Source: Xylophilus ampelinus (GTDB lineage: Bacteria > Pseudomonadota > Gammaproteobacteria > Burkholderiales > Burkholderiaceae_C). From it: a stretch of 64,000 nt of DNA. Location of the stretch: NCBI RefSeq assembly GCF_901875635.1, contig NZ_CABFMN010000078.1, positions 21,716 to 85,715 of the forward strand, given 5' to 3'. The position numbers were made by a program, and so were the translations under genes. Shown here piece by piece: positions 1 through 12,824 of the stretch (position 1 is the stretch's first letter; the number at the start of each line of letters is the position of its first letter). The notes under the pieces are model-generated. The model was given only the letters and a program-made list of their open reading frames with translations. It had not been told where the DNA came from and did no database searches.

Positions 1-879
<879 letters not shown>

Positions 880-892
880 CGCCGGGCCGCAC

Positions 893-965
893 CAAGATGA
901 AAAGCGCCCCCTCGGGAGGCAGCGGGCCGCGCGAAGCGGGGGAGCGTGGGGGTCAGAATTTTCAT
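893..965. repeat. intergenic GC-rich palindromic repeat with CCTCGGGAGG core
   Basis: This lies between the permease and ATPase genes of one operon. It contains CCCCCTCGGGAGG, a GGGCCGCGCG stretch and a CGGGGGAGCGTGGGGG run, bounded by ATGAAAA on the left and TTTTCAT on the right, which are inverted relative to each other. The CCTCGGGAGG core recurs at 52.5-52.7 kb. It looks like a dispersed intergenic element rather than a coding extension. A role as an attenuator or mRNA stabiliser is only inference. Confidence 0.5.
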
Positions 966-2701
966 GGGGACCTTTCGGGCATGCGGGTGCGCTCGGCGAA
1001 ACGATGCGACGCCCAGGTGCCCAGCGCCACGACCACCACGGCCAGCACGCCGAGCGCCGCGCCCGGGCCGCGCCCCGACACGCTCTGCATGTACAGGTAG
1101 ATGCCATAGCTCATCGGCGCCTGGCTCTCGGCCGAGGTCAGCAGGATGGTGGCCGACAGCTCCACCGCCGCCGTGATGAAGCTGGTGACGAAGCCCGCCA
1201 GGATGCCGCCGGCCATCAGGGGCACCATCACGCGGCGCACGGTGCGCCAGCGCGTCGCGCCCAGGCTCTGCGCCGCCTCCTCCAGCGACAGGTGCACCTG
1301 CTGCAGCGCCGCCATGCAGGCGCGCAGCGCATAGGGCAGGCGGCGCACCGCGTAAGCCAGCATGATGAGCACCCAGCTCGTGACCACCGGCGAGTCGGTG
1401 AAGGGGATGTTCACGCCCTTGAACAGGCGAAGGTAGCCGATGGCCAGCACCAGTCCCGGGATTGCCAGTGCAATCGACGCGAGCGAATCGAGCCAGCGCC
1501 GCGCCGGCAGCGCCGTGCGCAGGACGAGCCAGGCGATCGCCGTGCCGATGAGCACGTCCAGCCCCGCCGCCAGCACGCAATACAGCAGCGTGTTGCCGAT
1601 CATGTGCTGCGCATCGCTGAACACGGCGGCGTAGTGGTCGAGCGTGTACGCATCGGGCAGCACCGAGAAGCTCCACACCTTGGCGAAGGACATCAGCAGG
1701 ATCGCCAGGTGCGGCGCCAGCACGATCGCGAGTACGAGGCCGATCCAGCCATAGGCGAGCAGCGATTCCCAGCCCGACAGCCGCCGGCGCTGCAGGCTGC
1801 TGCCGCCCTTCTGCAGCGTGGCGTAGTCGCGCCCCTGCGTCATGCGCGCCGCCAGCCACAGCGCGAGGATGGAGAACGCGATCATCAGCACGCTGATGAC
1901 GTAGCCCATCGGGTCGTCGATGCCGACGGAGGTGATGCGCAGGTAAGCCTGCGGCGCGAGCATGTTGGTCACGCCCATCACCAGCGGCGTGCCCAGGTCG
2001 TCGAACACCTTCACGAAGACCAGCGCAGCACCGGCCAGGAAGCCCGGCATCGCCAGCGGAAAGATGATGCGGCGGAACAGCCGGAAGCCCCGCGCGCCCA
2101 GCTTCTGCGCCGACTCCTCCATCGCGCCGTCGATGTTGCGCATGGCGGCCACGAGGTTCAGCAGGATGAACGGGAAGTAGTGGATGCTTTCGACGAATAC
2201 CACGCCCACCAGCCCGTCCATGATCGGCACCTTGAAGCCGAACCACTGGTCGAGCAGCAGGTTGACGCTGCCGTTGCGCCCGAAGATGAGCTGCAGCGCC
2301 ACCGCGCCGACGAAGGGCGGCATCACCAGCGGCAGCACGCCCAGGGTCTGGATCAGCAGCGCGCCGCGGAACTCGAAGCGCACCGTGAGGTAGGCCAGCG
2401 GCACCGCGATCAACGAGGCGAAGAACACGCTCGCGACCGACACGAGCAGGCTGTTGACGAAGGCCTCGGTGAACAGGCTCTGGCCGAAGAAGTTGCCGAA
2501 GTGGCCGAGCGTGAAACCGCCCGAGCCGTCGATGAAGGCCGTGTAGACCACCAGGCCCACAGGCACCAGCAGGAACACGAGCAGGAAGGCCAGCACCGCG
2601 CCGGCCACCGTCCAGGCGCCCCAGCCCGCGCCTTCGCCGCGCCGGCGCAGCGTGACGCCCGCCGGCTTCGGCTCTGGCACCTGAATGGCGGCCGTGCTCA
2701 T
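962..2701 (-). CDS. ABC transporter permease, fused two-domain Fe3+/ThiP type
   Basis: Inner-membrane channel of the importer. The 579-residue protein starts MSTAAIQVPEPKPAG and has about 12 hydrophobic segments in two similar halves. Each half carries a BPD_transp_1 domain with an EAA-type loop (for example EESAQKLGARGFRLFRRI in the first and LEEAAQSLGATRWRTVRRV in the second). Fused permeases of this length are typical of FbpB/ThiP and of some putative aminoethylphosphonate systems. It sits between the binding-protein gene (gap 115 bp, filled by a REP-like element) and the ATPase gene, all on the minus strand. Substrate undetermined. Confidence 0.92.
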   Translation of the reverse strand: MSTAAIQVPEPKPAGVTLRRRGEGAGWGAWTVAGAVLAFLLVFLLVPVGLVVYTAFIDGSGGFTLGHFGNFFGQSLFTEAFVNSLLVSVASVFFASLIAVPLAYLTVRFEFRGALLIQTLGVLPLVMPPFVGAVALQLIFGRNGSVNLLLDQWFGFKVPIMDGLVGVVFVESIHYFPFILLNLVAAMRNIDGAMEESAQKLGARGFRLFRRIIFPLAMPGFLAGAALVFVKVFDDLGTPLVMGVTNMLAPQAYLRITSVGIDDPMGYVISVLMIAFSILALWLAARMTQGRDYATLQKGGSSLQRRRLSGWESLLAYGWIGLVLAIVLAPHLAILLMSFAKVWSFSVLPDAYTLDHYAAVFSDAQHMIGNTLLYCVLAAGLDVLIGTAIAWLVLRTALPARRWLDSLASIALAIPGLVLAIGYLRLFKGVNIPFTDSPVVTSWVLIMLAYAVRRLPYALRACMAALQQVHLSLEEAAQSLGATRWRTVRRVMVPLMAGGILAGFVTSFITAAVELSATILLTSAESQAPMSYGIYLYMQSVSGRGPGAALGVLAVVVVALGTWASHRFAERTRMPERSP

Positions 2702-2703
2702 CT

Positions 2704-2789
2704 GCCGTTCGGGCTGAGCTCGGCCTGTCCTGAGCTTGACGAAGGGTCGAAGCGCCGCACCCGGGCTTCGACAAGCTCAGCCCGAACGG
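2704..2789. repeat. REP-like palindromic element, copy 1 of 3
   Basis: The ends are a perfect 16-bp inverted pair (CCGTTCGGGCTGAGCT at 2704-2719 and AGCTCAGCCCGAACGG at 2774-2789). Inside are TGTCCTGAGCTTGACGAAGG and GGCTTCGACAAGC. Related copies lie at 59466-59525 and 62314-62397. It fills the gap between the binding-protein and permease genes and could fold in mRNA as a large hairpin that tunes the ratio of the two products. That function is inferred. Confidence 0.8.
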
Positions 2790-2816
2790 TGGTCGTCGAT
2801 CGAATGCAGAGCCTCA

Positions 2817-4151
2817 TCACTTCGCCAGCGCCGCGGCCTGGTTGGCGAGCTCGGTCGCCTTCGCGTAGTTGGCCTTGGCCTTGCCGGCCCAGAGTTCTTC
2901 CTGTCCGGTGAGCTGCTTGCTCACGGCCACGTCGCGCCGGTTCTTGCGGAAGAGTTCGAGGAACTGCTCGTTCTTCACCGTGTCGGCACCGACCAGCGGC
3001 GCGTAGGCGAAGCCCCGCGCCTGCTTGACCAGCTCGCCGCCCTGTGCGTTGGGCTTGGCCTTGAGCCTCTTCTCCGCCTCATGGATGGCCTTGGTCGCAC
3101 CCTGCAGCTCCTTCAGGCGGAAGGTCACCATCTGGTCGAACAGGCTCACCACCACCTGGTAGCGCGACTCCGACAGCTCGGAGTCGAACTGCACCTTGGC
3201 CTTCTTCGCCACGGCCTGGATGTCGGGGTAGCCGGCGGGCACCTTCAGGTCGGCGTAGGGCAGCACCGGCAGGCGGCTGATCTTGGGCTCCAGCAGCAGC
3301 TGCTGGCCGTCCTTGCTGAGCGTGAAGGCGATGAACTTCTTCGCCTCGTCGGCGTTCTTCGCGCCCGTCACCAGGCCGATGTTGGCCGGCACCACGGCCG
3401 TCACACTGGGGTAGGCGAACTCGACCGGAAAGCCCGAGTACTTGCCCGCCAGCCCGAAGAAGTCGATCACCAGGCCGATGCCGAACTGCCCGCTGTTCAC
3501 GCCGTCGGGCACGCCGAAGCTTCGGTCCGTCACCGCCGCGCAGTTGCCCATGATCTCGAGCAGCTGCGTCCAGCCCTTGTCCCAGCCCTCGCCCTGCAGC
3601 AGCGTCTCGACCGTGAGGTGCGTGGTGCCCGAACGCGAGGGCGAGCTGATGGCGACGTGGCCGAAGTACTCGGGCCGCGCCAGGTCGCTCCACTCCTTGG
3701 GCGCGGGCAGCTTGTTGGCCTGCAGGTAGCGGGTGTTCCACATCATCCCGTAGCCGGCCAGCGCCTGGCCGTAGTACAGGCCCTGCGGGTCGTTGATGGG
3801 GTAGTTGCCGATCTTGGCCGGCGTGTGCGGGTTCTTCACCTCGGGCGCGGCGGTGAGCAGCTTGTCGCGGGCCAGCACCTCGAAGGCGTCGGGGGCGCTG
3901 GCCCACATCACGTCGGGGCGCTGGCCCGCGGGCAGCTCCTTGATGTAGGCGATGGAGGCCGTGGTGTTCTTGTTCAGCACCTCCAGCTTGATGCCCGCGT
4001 TCGCGGCCTCGAAGGCCTTCTTGTAGGCATCGGTCAGCTCCTTGGGAAAGGAAGTGATGACGGTCACGGTGCCGGCCTGGGCCAGCGTGCCGAAGGCGGC
4101 CAGCAGGCTCGCAGCGAGCAGGCCGCGCGCGGCGCGAAAGGGGGTGGGCAT
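2817..4151 (-). CDS. ABC transporter periplasmic substrate-binding protein, family 1
   Basis: Ligand receptor of the importer. The 444-residue protein has a Sec signal peptide (basic start, LLAASLLAAFGTLAQAG, cleavage expected near residue 26). The mature part opens TVTVITSFPKELTDAYKKAF, the form of FbpA/AfuA-like binding proteins with a type II periplasmic fold. A GGAG ribosome site precedes the ATG. It is the first gene of the minus-strand cluster binding protein - permease - ATPase. About 100 extra C-terminal residues relative to typical FbpA (roughly 330-340) are charged and helical. The natural ligand is not evident. Confidence 0.9.
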   Translation of the reverse strand: MPTPFRAARGLLAASLLAAFGTLAQAGTVTVITSFPKELTDAYKKAFEAANAGIKLEVLNKNTTASIAYIKELPAGQRPDVMWASAPDAFEVLARDKLLTAAPEVKNPHTPAKIGNYPINDPQGLYYGQALAGYGMMWNTRYLQANKLPAPKEWSDLARPEYFGHVAISSPSRSGTTHLTVETLLQGEGWDKGWTQLLEIMGNCAAVTDRSFGVPDGVNSGQFGIGLVIDFFGLAGKYSGFPVEFAYPSVTAVVPANIGLVTGAKNADEAKKFIAFTLSKDGQQLLLEPKISRLPVLPYADLKVPAGYPDIQAVAKKAKVQFDSELSESRYQVVVSLFDQMVTFRLKELQGATKAIHEAEKRLKAKPNAQGGELVKQARGFAYAPLVGADTVKNEQFLELFRKNRRDVAVSKQLTGQEELWAGKAKANYAKATELANQAAALAK

Positions 4152-4254
4152 GGGCGTCTCCTGGTCCGTCGTTCTGTTCGAAGGCGGCGACTCTAGCCCG
4201 CCCCGGCGCCGGGCCGCAGCAGGAATTTCCCTCCACAGGGTTCACCCCGAATCC

Positions 4255-4316
4255 AGGCCAAATCGGGCCGCAGTGCCCGTCCCGCCTGCCCAAGCAGCTA
4301 TGTTTTTTGTAGCAAA
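4255..4316 (-). repeat. Comamonadaceae-type intergenic repeat, copy 1 of 7
   Basis: Contains GGCCGCAGTGCCCGTCC followed by GCAGCTATG and TTGTAGCA. In reverse complement this fits the pattern TGCTAT-N-ATAGCTGC-GCGCCC-GGGCGCTG-GGCC seen six more times in the window. It lies upstream of both the ABC binding-protein gene and the divergent hydrolase gene. Confidence 0.7.
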
Positions 4317-4373
4317 TGCAGCTGTCCTGCGCCGGACTGCCCCGGCCGCGCGCACTGCCTATGATCGGCCGCC

Positions 4374-5291
4374 ATGTACGTCCCCCGCCGCCCTGCCCGC
4401 TCCGAATTCGTTCCCGTGCGCAACCTGCGCTACCACGTGCTGACCTGGGGCGACCGTGCCGACCCCCGCCCGCCGCTGGTGCTGCTGCATGGCTGGATGG
4501 ACGTGGGCGCCTCGTGGCAGTTCGTGGTCGACGCGATGCGCGAGGACCGCTTCGTCGTCGCGCCCGACTGGCGCGGCTACGGACTGACCGAAGGTGGCGG
4601 CGTCGACAACTACTGGATGCCCGACTACCTGGCCGACCTCGACTGGCTGCTCGACCACTACGCGGGCGATCGCGCCGTCGACCTGGTGGGCCACAGCATG
4701 GGCGGCAACGTGACCATGCACTACGCCGGCGTGCGGCCGCAGCGGCTGCGCCGCGTGGTCAACCTCGAAGGCTTCGGCATGCCGGCCTACCGCGCCGACG
4801 AGGCGCCGGCGCGCTATGGCCGCTGGATCGACGAACTCAAGAAGCTGCATGCCGGCGGGATGGACCTCGCCAGCTACCCGGCGGCCGACGGCGTGGCACG
4901 CCGGCTCATGAAGACCAATCCGCGGCTCACGCAGGACAAGGCCGACTGGCTCGCCCGCCAATGGGCGAGCTGCACGAAAGATGGAGAAGGCGCCGAGCGC
5001 TGGACCATCCTCGGCGACCCGGCGCACAAGGTGATCAATGCCAACCTGTTCCGCGCCGACGAGGCGCTGGCGCTGTATGCGGCGATCGAGGCACCGGTGC
5101 TGGCGGTCGAGGCCAGCGACGACAGCCTGCGCGGCTGGTGGGGCAAGCGCTACTCCCTCGAGGAATACCACGAGCGGCTGAAGTCGGTGCGCGACGTGCG
5201 CATCGCGCGCGTGGACGACGCGGCCCACATGCTGCACCACGACCAGCCCGAGCGCGTGGCCGGGCTGATCGAGGATTTCCTGGCCGGCTGA
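4374..5291 (+). CDS. alpha/beta-fold hydrolase
   Basis: Predicted cytoplasmic serine hydrolase of 305 residues. The oxyanion segment is LLHGWMDVGASW (about residue 39), the nucleophile elbow is GHSMGG (serine near residue 107), the acidic residue is likely in VLAVEASDDS, and the histidine is in DDAAHMLHHDQPE near the C-terminus. This is the full catalytic set in the expected order. There is no signal peptide. It stands alone, divergent from the ABC importer and convergent with the small gene at 5308-5583. Substrate unknown; epoxide hydrolase, ester hydrolase or dehalogenase-like activities are all possible in this fold. Confidence 0.9.
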   Translation: MYVPRRPARSEFVPVRNLRYHVLTWGDRADPRPPLVLLHGWMDVGASWQFVVDAMREDRFVVAPDWRGYGLTEGGGVDNYWMPDYLADLDWLLDHYAGDRAVDLVGHSMGGNVTMHYAGVRPQRLRRVVNLEGFGMPAYRADEAPARYGRWIDELKKLHAGGMDLASYPAADGVARRLMKTNPRLTQDKADWLARQWASCTKDGEGAERWTILGDPAHKVINANLFRADEALALYAAIEAPVLAVEASDDSLRGWWGKRYSLEEYHERLKSVRDVRIARVDDAAHMLHHDQPERVAGLIEDFLAG

Positions 5292-5307
5292 AGCCGGTGC
5301 CGCGCTC

Positions 5308-5583
5308 TCAGAGGCGCGGGTCCTCCTCGGCCTCCAATTCGGCCTGCGACTCGCCCAGGCGCGTGTCCGCGTCGTGCGCAGGCACCTCGGGCGCGGCTTC
5401 GTCGGCGCGGCGCTCGTCATGCTCGGCCAGCGCCGCTTCGCCCGCGGCCCGCGCGGCGTCGGCGGTGTCGAAACGCTCCCCACCCACGTGTGCGGTCCCG
5501 GTGCCGGTCTCGCCCACGGGCACATGCCGCCATTGGTAGCGGCCGTCGTCGGTCGGTTCGATTTCCACGGTCCATCGGCTCAT
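5308..5583 (-). CDS. small acidic hypothetical protein (91 aa)
   Basis: The start [10 protein letters not shown] is chosen because GAAAGGAG lies 5 bases upstream of its ATG; a longer reading of the frame has no such site. The first 50 residues look like a small beta domain ([16 protein letters not shown]...). The rest is an alanine- and acid-rich helical tail ending EAEEDPRL, probably disordered. There is no signal or membrane segment. I do not recognise a family. It is monocistronic, with its start region facing the sensor-kinase operon. Confidence 0.6.
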   Translation of the reverse strand: MSRWTVEIEPTDDGRYQWRHVPVGETGTGTAHVGGERFDTADAARAAGEAALAEHDERRADEAAPEVPAHDADTRLGESQAELEAEEDPRL

Positions 5584-5800
5584 CAGGGGCTCCTTTCGAG
5601 GTTTGAATCCAATTTCGATGCGCCAGCTTCTGGCGAAGCGCGCATCCGCTGTGGCGGCCGATCCAGCGTCGCTGTGCAGGAGGCGCCCGACACGCCGGCG
5701 CGCTTCGTTCGCCGATCGCGCCTTTTTCCGACACGCGCGCAGCCGTGCTTCGGGCAGACTTCGTCGGTTTTGCCCCGACGCCCCTCCTGCGCGAGCGCCC

Positions 5801-9300
<3,500 letters not shown>

Positions 9301-9304
<4 letters not shown>

Positions 9305-10173
9305 GCCACGAGGGGAGCGCGGACGGCGCGTCCGCCATCAAGGCCGCACCGCCGCCGCCGAGCGCCGGCGACATCGAGCTGCGGCTGCTGATGGAGGCGA
9401 TCTACCTGCGCTACAACCATGACTTCCGCGACTACACCGGCGCCTCGCAGAAGCGGCGCGTGGCCTACGCGCTGGAGCAGATGCAGTACCGCAGCATCTC
9501 GGCCCTGCAGGAACAGGTGCTGCGCGACCCCGAGGTCTTCGCGCGCCTTCTGCAGTACCTCACCATCCCGGTGAGCGAGATGTTCCGCGACCCCTCGTAC
9601 TTCCTGGCACTGCGAGAGCACGTGGTGCCGGTGCTGCACACCTACCCGTCGATCAAGGTCTGGATCGCCGGATGCAGCACCGGCGAGGAGGTCTACTCCA
9701 TGGCCATCCTGCTCAAGGAGGAAGGGCTGCTCGAGCGCGCGCTGATCTATGCCACCGACATCAACCCGCAGTCGCTCGAGAAGGCGCGCCAGGGCATCTT
9801 CCCGGCCGAGGCGGTGCGCGACTACACCGCCAACTACCAGCGCGGCGGCGGGCACCGGGCCTTTTCGGACTACTACACGGCCGCCTATGGCGGCGCCCGC
9901 TTCGACCCCGCGCTGCGGGCCAACGTGATCTTCGCGGACCACAGCCTGGCGACCGACAGCGTGTTCGCCGAAACGCAGCTGGTGTCGTGCCGCAACGTGC
10001 TCATCTACTTCAACCGCCGCCTGCAGGACCGGGCGCTGGGCCTGTTCCACGATTCGCTGTGCCACCGCGGCTTCCTCGGGCTGGGCAGCAAGGAGAGCAT
10101 CGACTTCTCGTCCTACGGCGAGCGCTTCGACACCGTGAGCCGGCCCGACCGCATCTACCGGAGGGCGACGTGA
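9301..10173 (+). CDS. cheR: CheR-type protein-glutamate methyltransferase
   Basis: S-adenosylmethionine-dependent methyltransferase of 290 residues. The start is taken as GTG at 9301, which overlaps the preceding kinase stop (GTGA); the upstream in-frame alternative would lie inside the kinase gene. The CheR N-terminal helical domain ([14 protein letters not shown]) is followed by the SAM-binding domain with [15 protein letters not shown] and [13 protein letters not shown], then the CheR-typical SCRNVLIYF and DRIYRR. No chemoreceptor, CheA or CheW is encoded nearby, so its partner is probably the adjacent kinases rather than a flagellar array. That is an inference from context. Confidence 0.92.
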
Positions 10174-10769
10174 AGGCCGCGTCGCTGCCCGAGGTCGACC
10201 TCGTCGCCGTGGGCGCGTCGGCCGGTGGCATCGATGCGCTGATGCGCCTGTTCCATGCGCTGCCCCAGCCCTGGCATCTGCCGATGGTGGCGGTGCTGCA
10301 TCTGCCCGAGGGTCGCGAGAGCCGCCTGGTGGAGATCTTCGCGCGGCGGCTGCAGATGCCGGTGTGCGAGGCGCAGGACAAGGCCGACGTGGCCCCAGGC
10401 ACGCTGCATTTCGCGCCGCCGGGGTATCACCTCTTCGTCGAGCGCGATCGCCGCTTCTCGCTGAGCTGCGAGCCGCCGGTGCTCTACTCGCGCCCTTCGA
10501 TCGACCTGATGATGAGTTCAGCGGCCGATGCCTACGGGCCGCGCCTGGCCGGCATCGTGCTGACCGGGGCGAACGAGGACGGTGCGCGCGGCCTGGCCGA
10601 CATCGGTGCGGCCGGCGGCCTGACTGCCGTGCAAGCCCCGCAGGAGGCTGCGACGCCGATGATGCCGCAGGCCGCGATCGCTGCCCGCGCCCCTGACCAT
10701 GTGCTGCCCCTGACCGACCTTCGCGAACTGCTGATGCAACTGGACGCCCTGCATGCCGCCACCCACTGA
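10170..10769 (+). CDS. cheB: CheB-type methylesterase domain protein lacking a receiver domain
   Basis: A 199-residue stand-alone CheB catalytic domain. Canonical CheB is about 350 residues with an N-terminal receiver, which is absent here. The catalytic set is visible: serine in VGASAGG (about residue 16), histidine in VAVLHLPEG, aspartate in LTGANEDGARG. A substrate-loop motif PGTLHFAPPGYHL is also present. The GTG start overlaps the cheR stop by four bases (GTGA) and the end overlaps the next kinase gene by 17 bases, so all four genes appear translationally coupled. With no receiver of its own, regulation probably comes from neighbouring receivers (inference). Confidence 0.92.
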   Translation: MKAASLPEVDLVAVGASAGGIDALMRLFHALPQPWHLPMVAVLHLPEGRESRLVEIFARRLQMPVCEAQDKADVAPGTLHFAPPGYHLFVERDRRFSLSCEPPVLYSRPSIDLMMSSAADAYGPRLAGIVLTGANEDGARGLADIGAAGGLTAVQAPQEAATPMMPQAAIAARAPDHVLPLTDLRELLMQLDALHAATH

Positions 10770-11940
10770 CATCGAGAGCAAGCTCCTGCTGGTCGATGAC
10801 CTGAAGGAGAACCTCGTCGCCCTCGACGCGCTGGTGCGCGGGCCCGGCCGGCGCGTGTTCCAGGCCCGCTCGGGCGACGAGGCGCTGGCGCTGATGCTCG
10901 AGCACGAGTTCGCGCTGGCGCTCGTCGATGTGCAGATGCCCGCGATGAACGGCTTCGAGCTGGCCGAGCTGATGCGCGGGACGGAGCGCACGCGGCACAT
11001 CCCGATCATCTTCGTGAGCGCGGCGGGCTCGGAGCTCAACTACGCCTTCAAGGGCTACGAGAGTGGCGCGGTCGACTTCCTTCAGAAGCCGTTGGACGCA
11101 CAGGTGGTGCGTAGCAAGGTGAACGTGTTCGTCGACCTGTTCGCCAGCCGCAAGGCGCTGAAGCAGGAGATGGAGGCGCAGCAGGCGCTGGTGGCCGAAC
11201 TGCAGGCCGCGCGGCAGGGCCTGGAGCGCGCGGTGCGCATGCGCGACGATTTCATGTCGATGGTGTCGCACGAGCTGCGCACGCCGCTGAACACGCTGTT
11301 CCTGGAGACGCAGGTGCGCAAGCTGCACCTGGCGCGTGGCAACGCGCAGTCCTTCACGCCGGAGAAGCTCAAGGACATGGCCGAGCGCGACCAGCGGCAG
11401 ATCCAGAGCATGGTGCGCCTGATCGACGACATGCTGGACGTGACGCGCATGCGCAGCGGCCGGCTGTCGATGAAGCCGCAGGCCTTCGACCTGTCGGTGC
11501 TGGCGCGGCGCGTGGTGGAGGGCCTGACGCAACAGGCCGATGCGGCGGGCGCGAGCTTCCGGCTGGAGGCGGCGCAGGCGGTCGATGGGGTGTGGGACGA
11601 GTTCCGCATCGAGCAGGTGCTGACGAATCTGCTGACGAACGCGCTGCGCTACGGGGGTGGCCAGCCTGTGGACGTGCGCGTATCCAACTCGGGCGAAGAG
11701 GCCGTGCTGAGCGTGCGCGACCGCGGCATCGGCATCGCACCGGGCGACCAGGCGCGGATCTTCGAGCAGTTCGAGCGCACCGACTCGGGCCGCAGGCAGG
11801 CGGCCGGCGGCCTGGGCCTGGGGTTGTTCATCACCCGCCAGATCGTGGAGTCGCATGGTGGCCGCATCGCCGTATGCAGCGCACCGGGCGAGGGGTCGAC
11901 CTTCACGGTGACCTTGCCGCGGGAGCCGGCCGGGGCGTGA
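10753..11940 (+). CDS. receiver-histidine kinase hybrid (REC-HisKA-HATPase)
   Basis: A 395-residue soluble kinase with its receiver first (LLLVDDLKENL, phosphoryl aspartate in LALVDVQMPAMNG, KPLDAQ). A coiled-coil linker follows, then HisKA ([14 protein letters not shown]) and HATPase (LTNLLTNALRYGG, DRGIGIAPGD, GGLGLGLFI). No membrane segment is seen. The start ATG lies 17 bases inside cheB, so it is the terminal gene of the operon. Such receiver-kinases are common in phosphorelays that also carry CheR/CheB domains. Its output partner is not in the window. Confidence 0.94.
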   Translation: MPPPTDIESKLLLVDDLKENLVALDALVRGPGRRVFQARSGDEALALMLEHEFALALVDVQMPAMNGFELAELMRGTERTRHIPIIFVSAAGSELNYAFKGYESGAVDFLQKPLDAQVVRSKVNVFVDLFASRKALKQEMEAQQALVAELQAARQGLERAVRMRDDFMSMVSHELRTPLNTLFLETQVRKLHLARGNAQSFTPEKLKDMAERDQRQIQSMVRLIDDMLDVTRMRSGRLSMKPQAFDLSVLARRVVEGLTQQADAAGASFRLEAAQAVDGVWDEFRIEQVLTNLLTNALRYGGGQPVDVRVSNSGEEAVLSVRDRGIGIAPGDQARIFEQFERTDSGRRQAAGGLGLGLFITRQIVESHGGRIAVCSAPGEGSTFTVTLPREPAGA

Positions 11941-11960
11941 GTCTGCGGGGCGGCGGAAGA

Positions 11961-11978
11961 TCGTCACGTTTGTGACGA
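11961..11978. other. perfect 7-bp inverted repeat after the kinase operon
   Basis: TCGTCAC-GTTT-GTGACGA lies 20 bases after the stop of the receiver-kinase gene. It could be the stem of a weak terminator, but no T tract follows, so a protein-binding site is equally possible. Confidence 0.35.
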
Positions 11979-12059
11979 GTTTGGCTGTGACGCCCGGCTG
12001 GCTTGCGCTGGCGGGTGATTGCGCTTTTGGTTTTTCGCTGTTGATCGGGCTCTTCGGCT

Positions 12060-12097
12060 GGTCGGTGGGTCGGTGGGTCGGTGGGTCGGTGGGTCGG
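12060..12097 (+). repeat. octamer tandem repeat (GGTGGGTC, about 4.7 copies) with G-quadruplex potential
   Basis: Four GGG runs at 12067, 12075, 12083 and 12091 are spaced by identical 5-base loops, matching the canonical G3-N(1-7) pattern on the plus strand. It lies in a stretch without a credible gene. The copy number may vary between strains through slippage (inference). Confidence 0.85.
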
Positions 12098-12114
12098 CAC
12101 GAGCGCTATGGGCC

Positions 12115-12600
12115 TGAACCCGGCCGGCGGCGCCGGTGTGCGTTCTCCGGCGCTGGCTCGCGCTGACTGTCGTGCGGCACGACGGATGTGCTCGCCTGGA
12201 ATCGACGTGCCTTGGGCACTGCACGGCGCCGCGAATGGCGCCTGCGCCCGCACACCGGCACCACCGGCCTGGAACGGGCGCGCGTTCGGCCGGCATGGGG
12301 CGGGCGCGTCCGGTTTTACTCCTCTCCCCGCTGGGGAGAGGTGGGGTGAGGGGCACCCCGCGTTGGATGTGGCGCGGCTTTTTCAGTCGCCGCGTGCCCC
12401 CACCCCGACCCTCCCCCAGCGGGGGAGGGAGAGGGGCCCGGAGGGGATGAAGCGCAACGCCCCAGGGCGGTGGTCGTGGGCCTGCGGGCGCAGGCGCCAT
12501 TCGCGGCGCCGTGCAGTCCCTCGAGCACGTCGATGGACAGCGAGCACACCGCACGCACGACAAGCCGGTCAGCGCGAGCCAGCGCCGGAGAACGCAGGCC
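12115..12600. repeat. large imperfect inverted repeat in a gene-free region (11941-12689)
   Basis: Two arms of about 130 bases face each other. They share an exact 35-base segment (12218-12252, reverse-complemented at 12483-12517) and an exact 26-base segment that includes TTCTCCGGCGCTGGCTCGCG near 12143-12168 and 12568-12593. Between them lies a second inverted pair of CTCTCCC elements. Codon structure in every frame is poor and no domain is recognisable, so I annotate the 749 bases between the kinase operon and the small membrane protein as repeat DNA without a gene. Confidence 0.75.
12319..12437. repeat. facing pair of CTCTCCCC...GGGGAGAG dispersed elements
   Basis: The left element CTCCTCTCCCCGCTGGGGAG...GGGGCACC (12319-12358) and the right element, in opposite orientation (about 12399-12437, CCTCCCCCAGCGGGGGAGGG), flank a 40-base spacer. 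The left element matches a 40-base segment inside the selB reading frame at 63471-63510 with only about five differences. Confidence 0.75.
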
Positions 12601-12689
12601 CGCGGCCGCCGCCAGCGGCCCAGCCCGTCGTGCCGGCCGATCCACACACACCTGGAATCCAGCACCCGAGCGAGCATACGCAGGCCCCG

Positions 12690-12824
12690 TCAGCGCAGCC
12701 CCCCGCAGAGCCAAGCTCCGGCCTGCAGCGCGACCGCGAACTCCGGCCCGCCATAGGCGGCCAGAGTCCCGATCGCCGCGGCACCCAGCACCAGGGCACA
12801 GGCGAGGCGCGAGAAGACCCTCAT
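12690..12824 (-). CDS. 44-aa putative membrane protein coupled to the MFS gene
   Basis: Its ATG overlaps the MFS stop codon in the sequence ATGA, which suggests translational coupling. The product starts MRVFSRLACALVLGAAAIG and has one strong hydrophobic segment (about 5-24) and a weaker one (about 28-42) ending LCGGLR. No family is recognised. Coding potential rests on the overlap, the sensible hydrophobic profile and the clean stop. It may be a small accessory of the transporter or simply a fortuitous frame. Confidence 0.5.
   Translation of the reverse strand: MRVFSRLACALVLGAAAIGTLAAYGGPEFAVALQAGAWLCGGLR

Noticed and set aside
5603..5800. Upstream N-terminal extension of the hybrid kinase
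   Set aside because: The extra 66 residues are Arg/Ser-rich with no ribosome site; the start at 5801 places the first transmembrane segment correctly.
12060..12097. CRISPR-like direct repeats
   Set aside because: The repeat unit is 8 bases with no spacers, and no cas genes are nearby.
11964..12677. Possible genes of 100-250 codons in the repeat block
   Set aside because: All frames run through palindromic repeats and give Arg/Pro-rich sequence without a ribosome site or domain.
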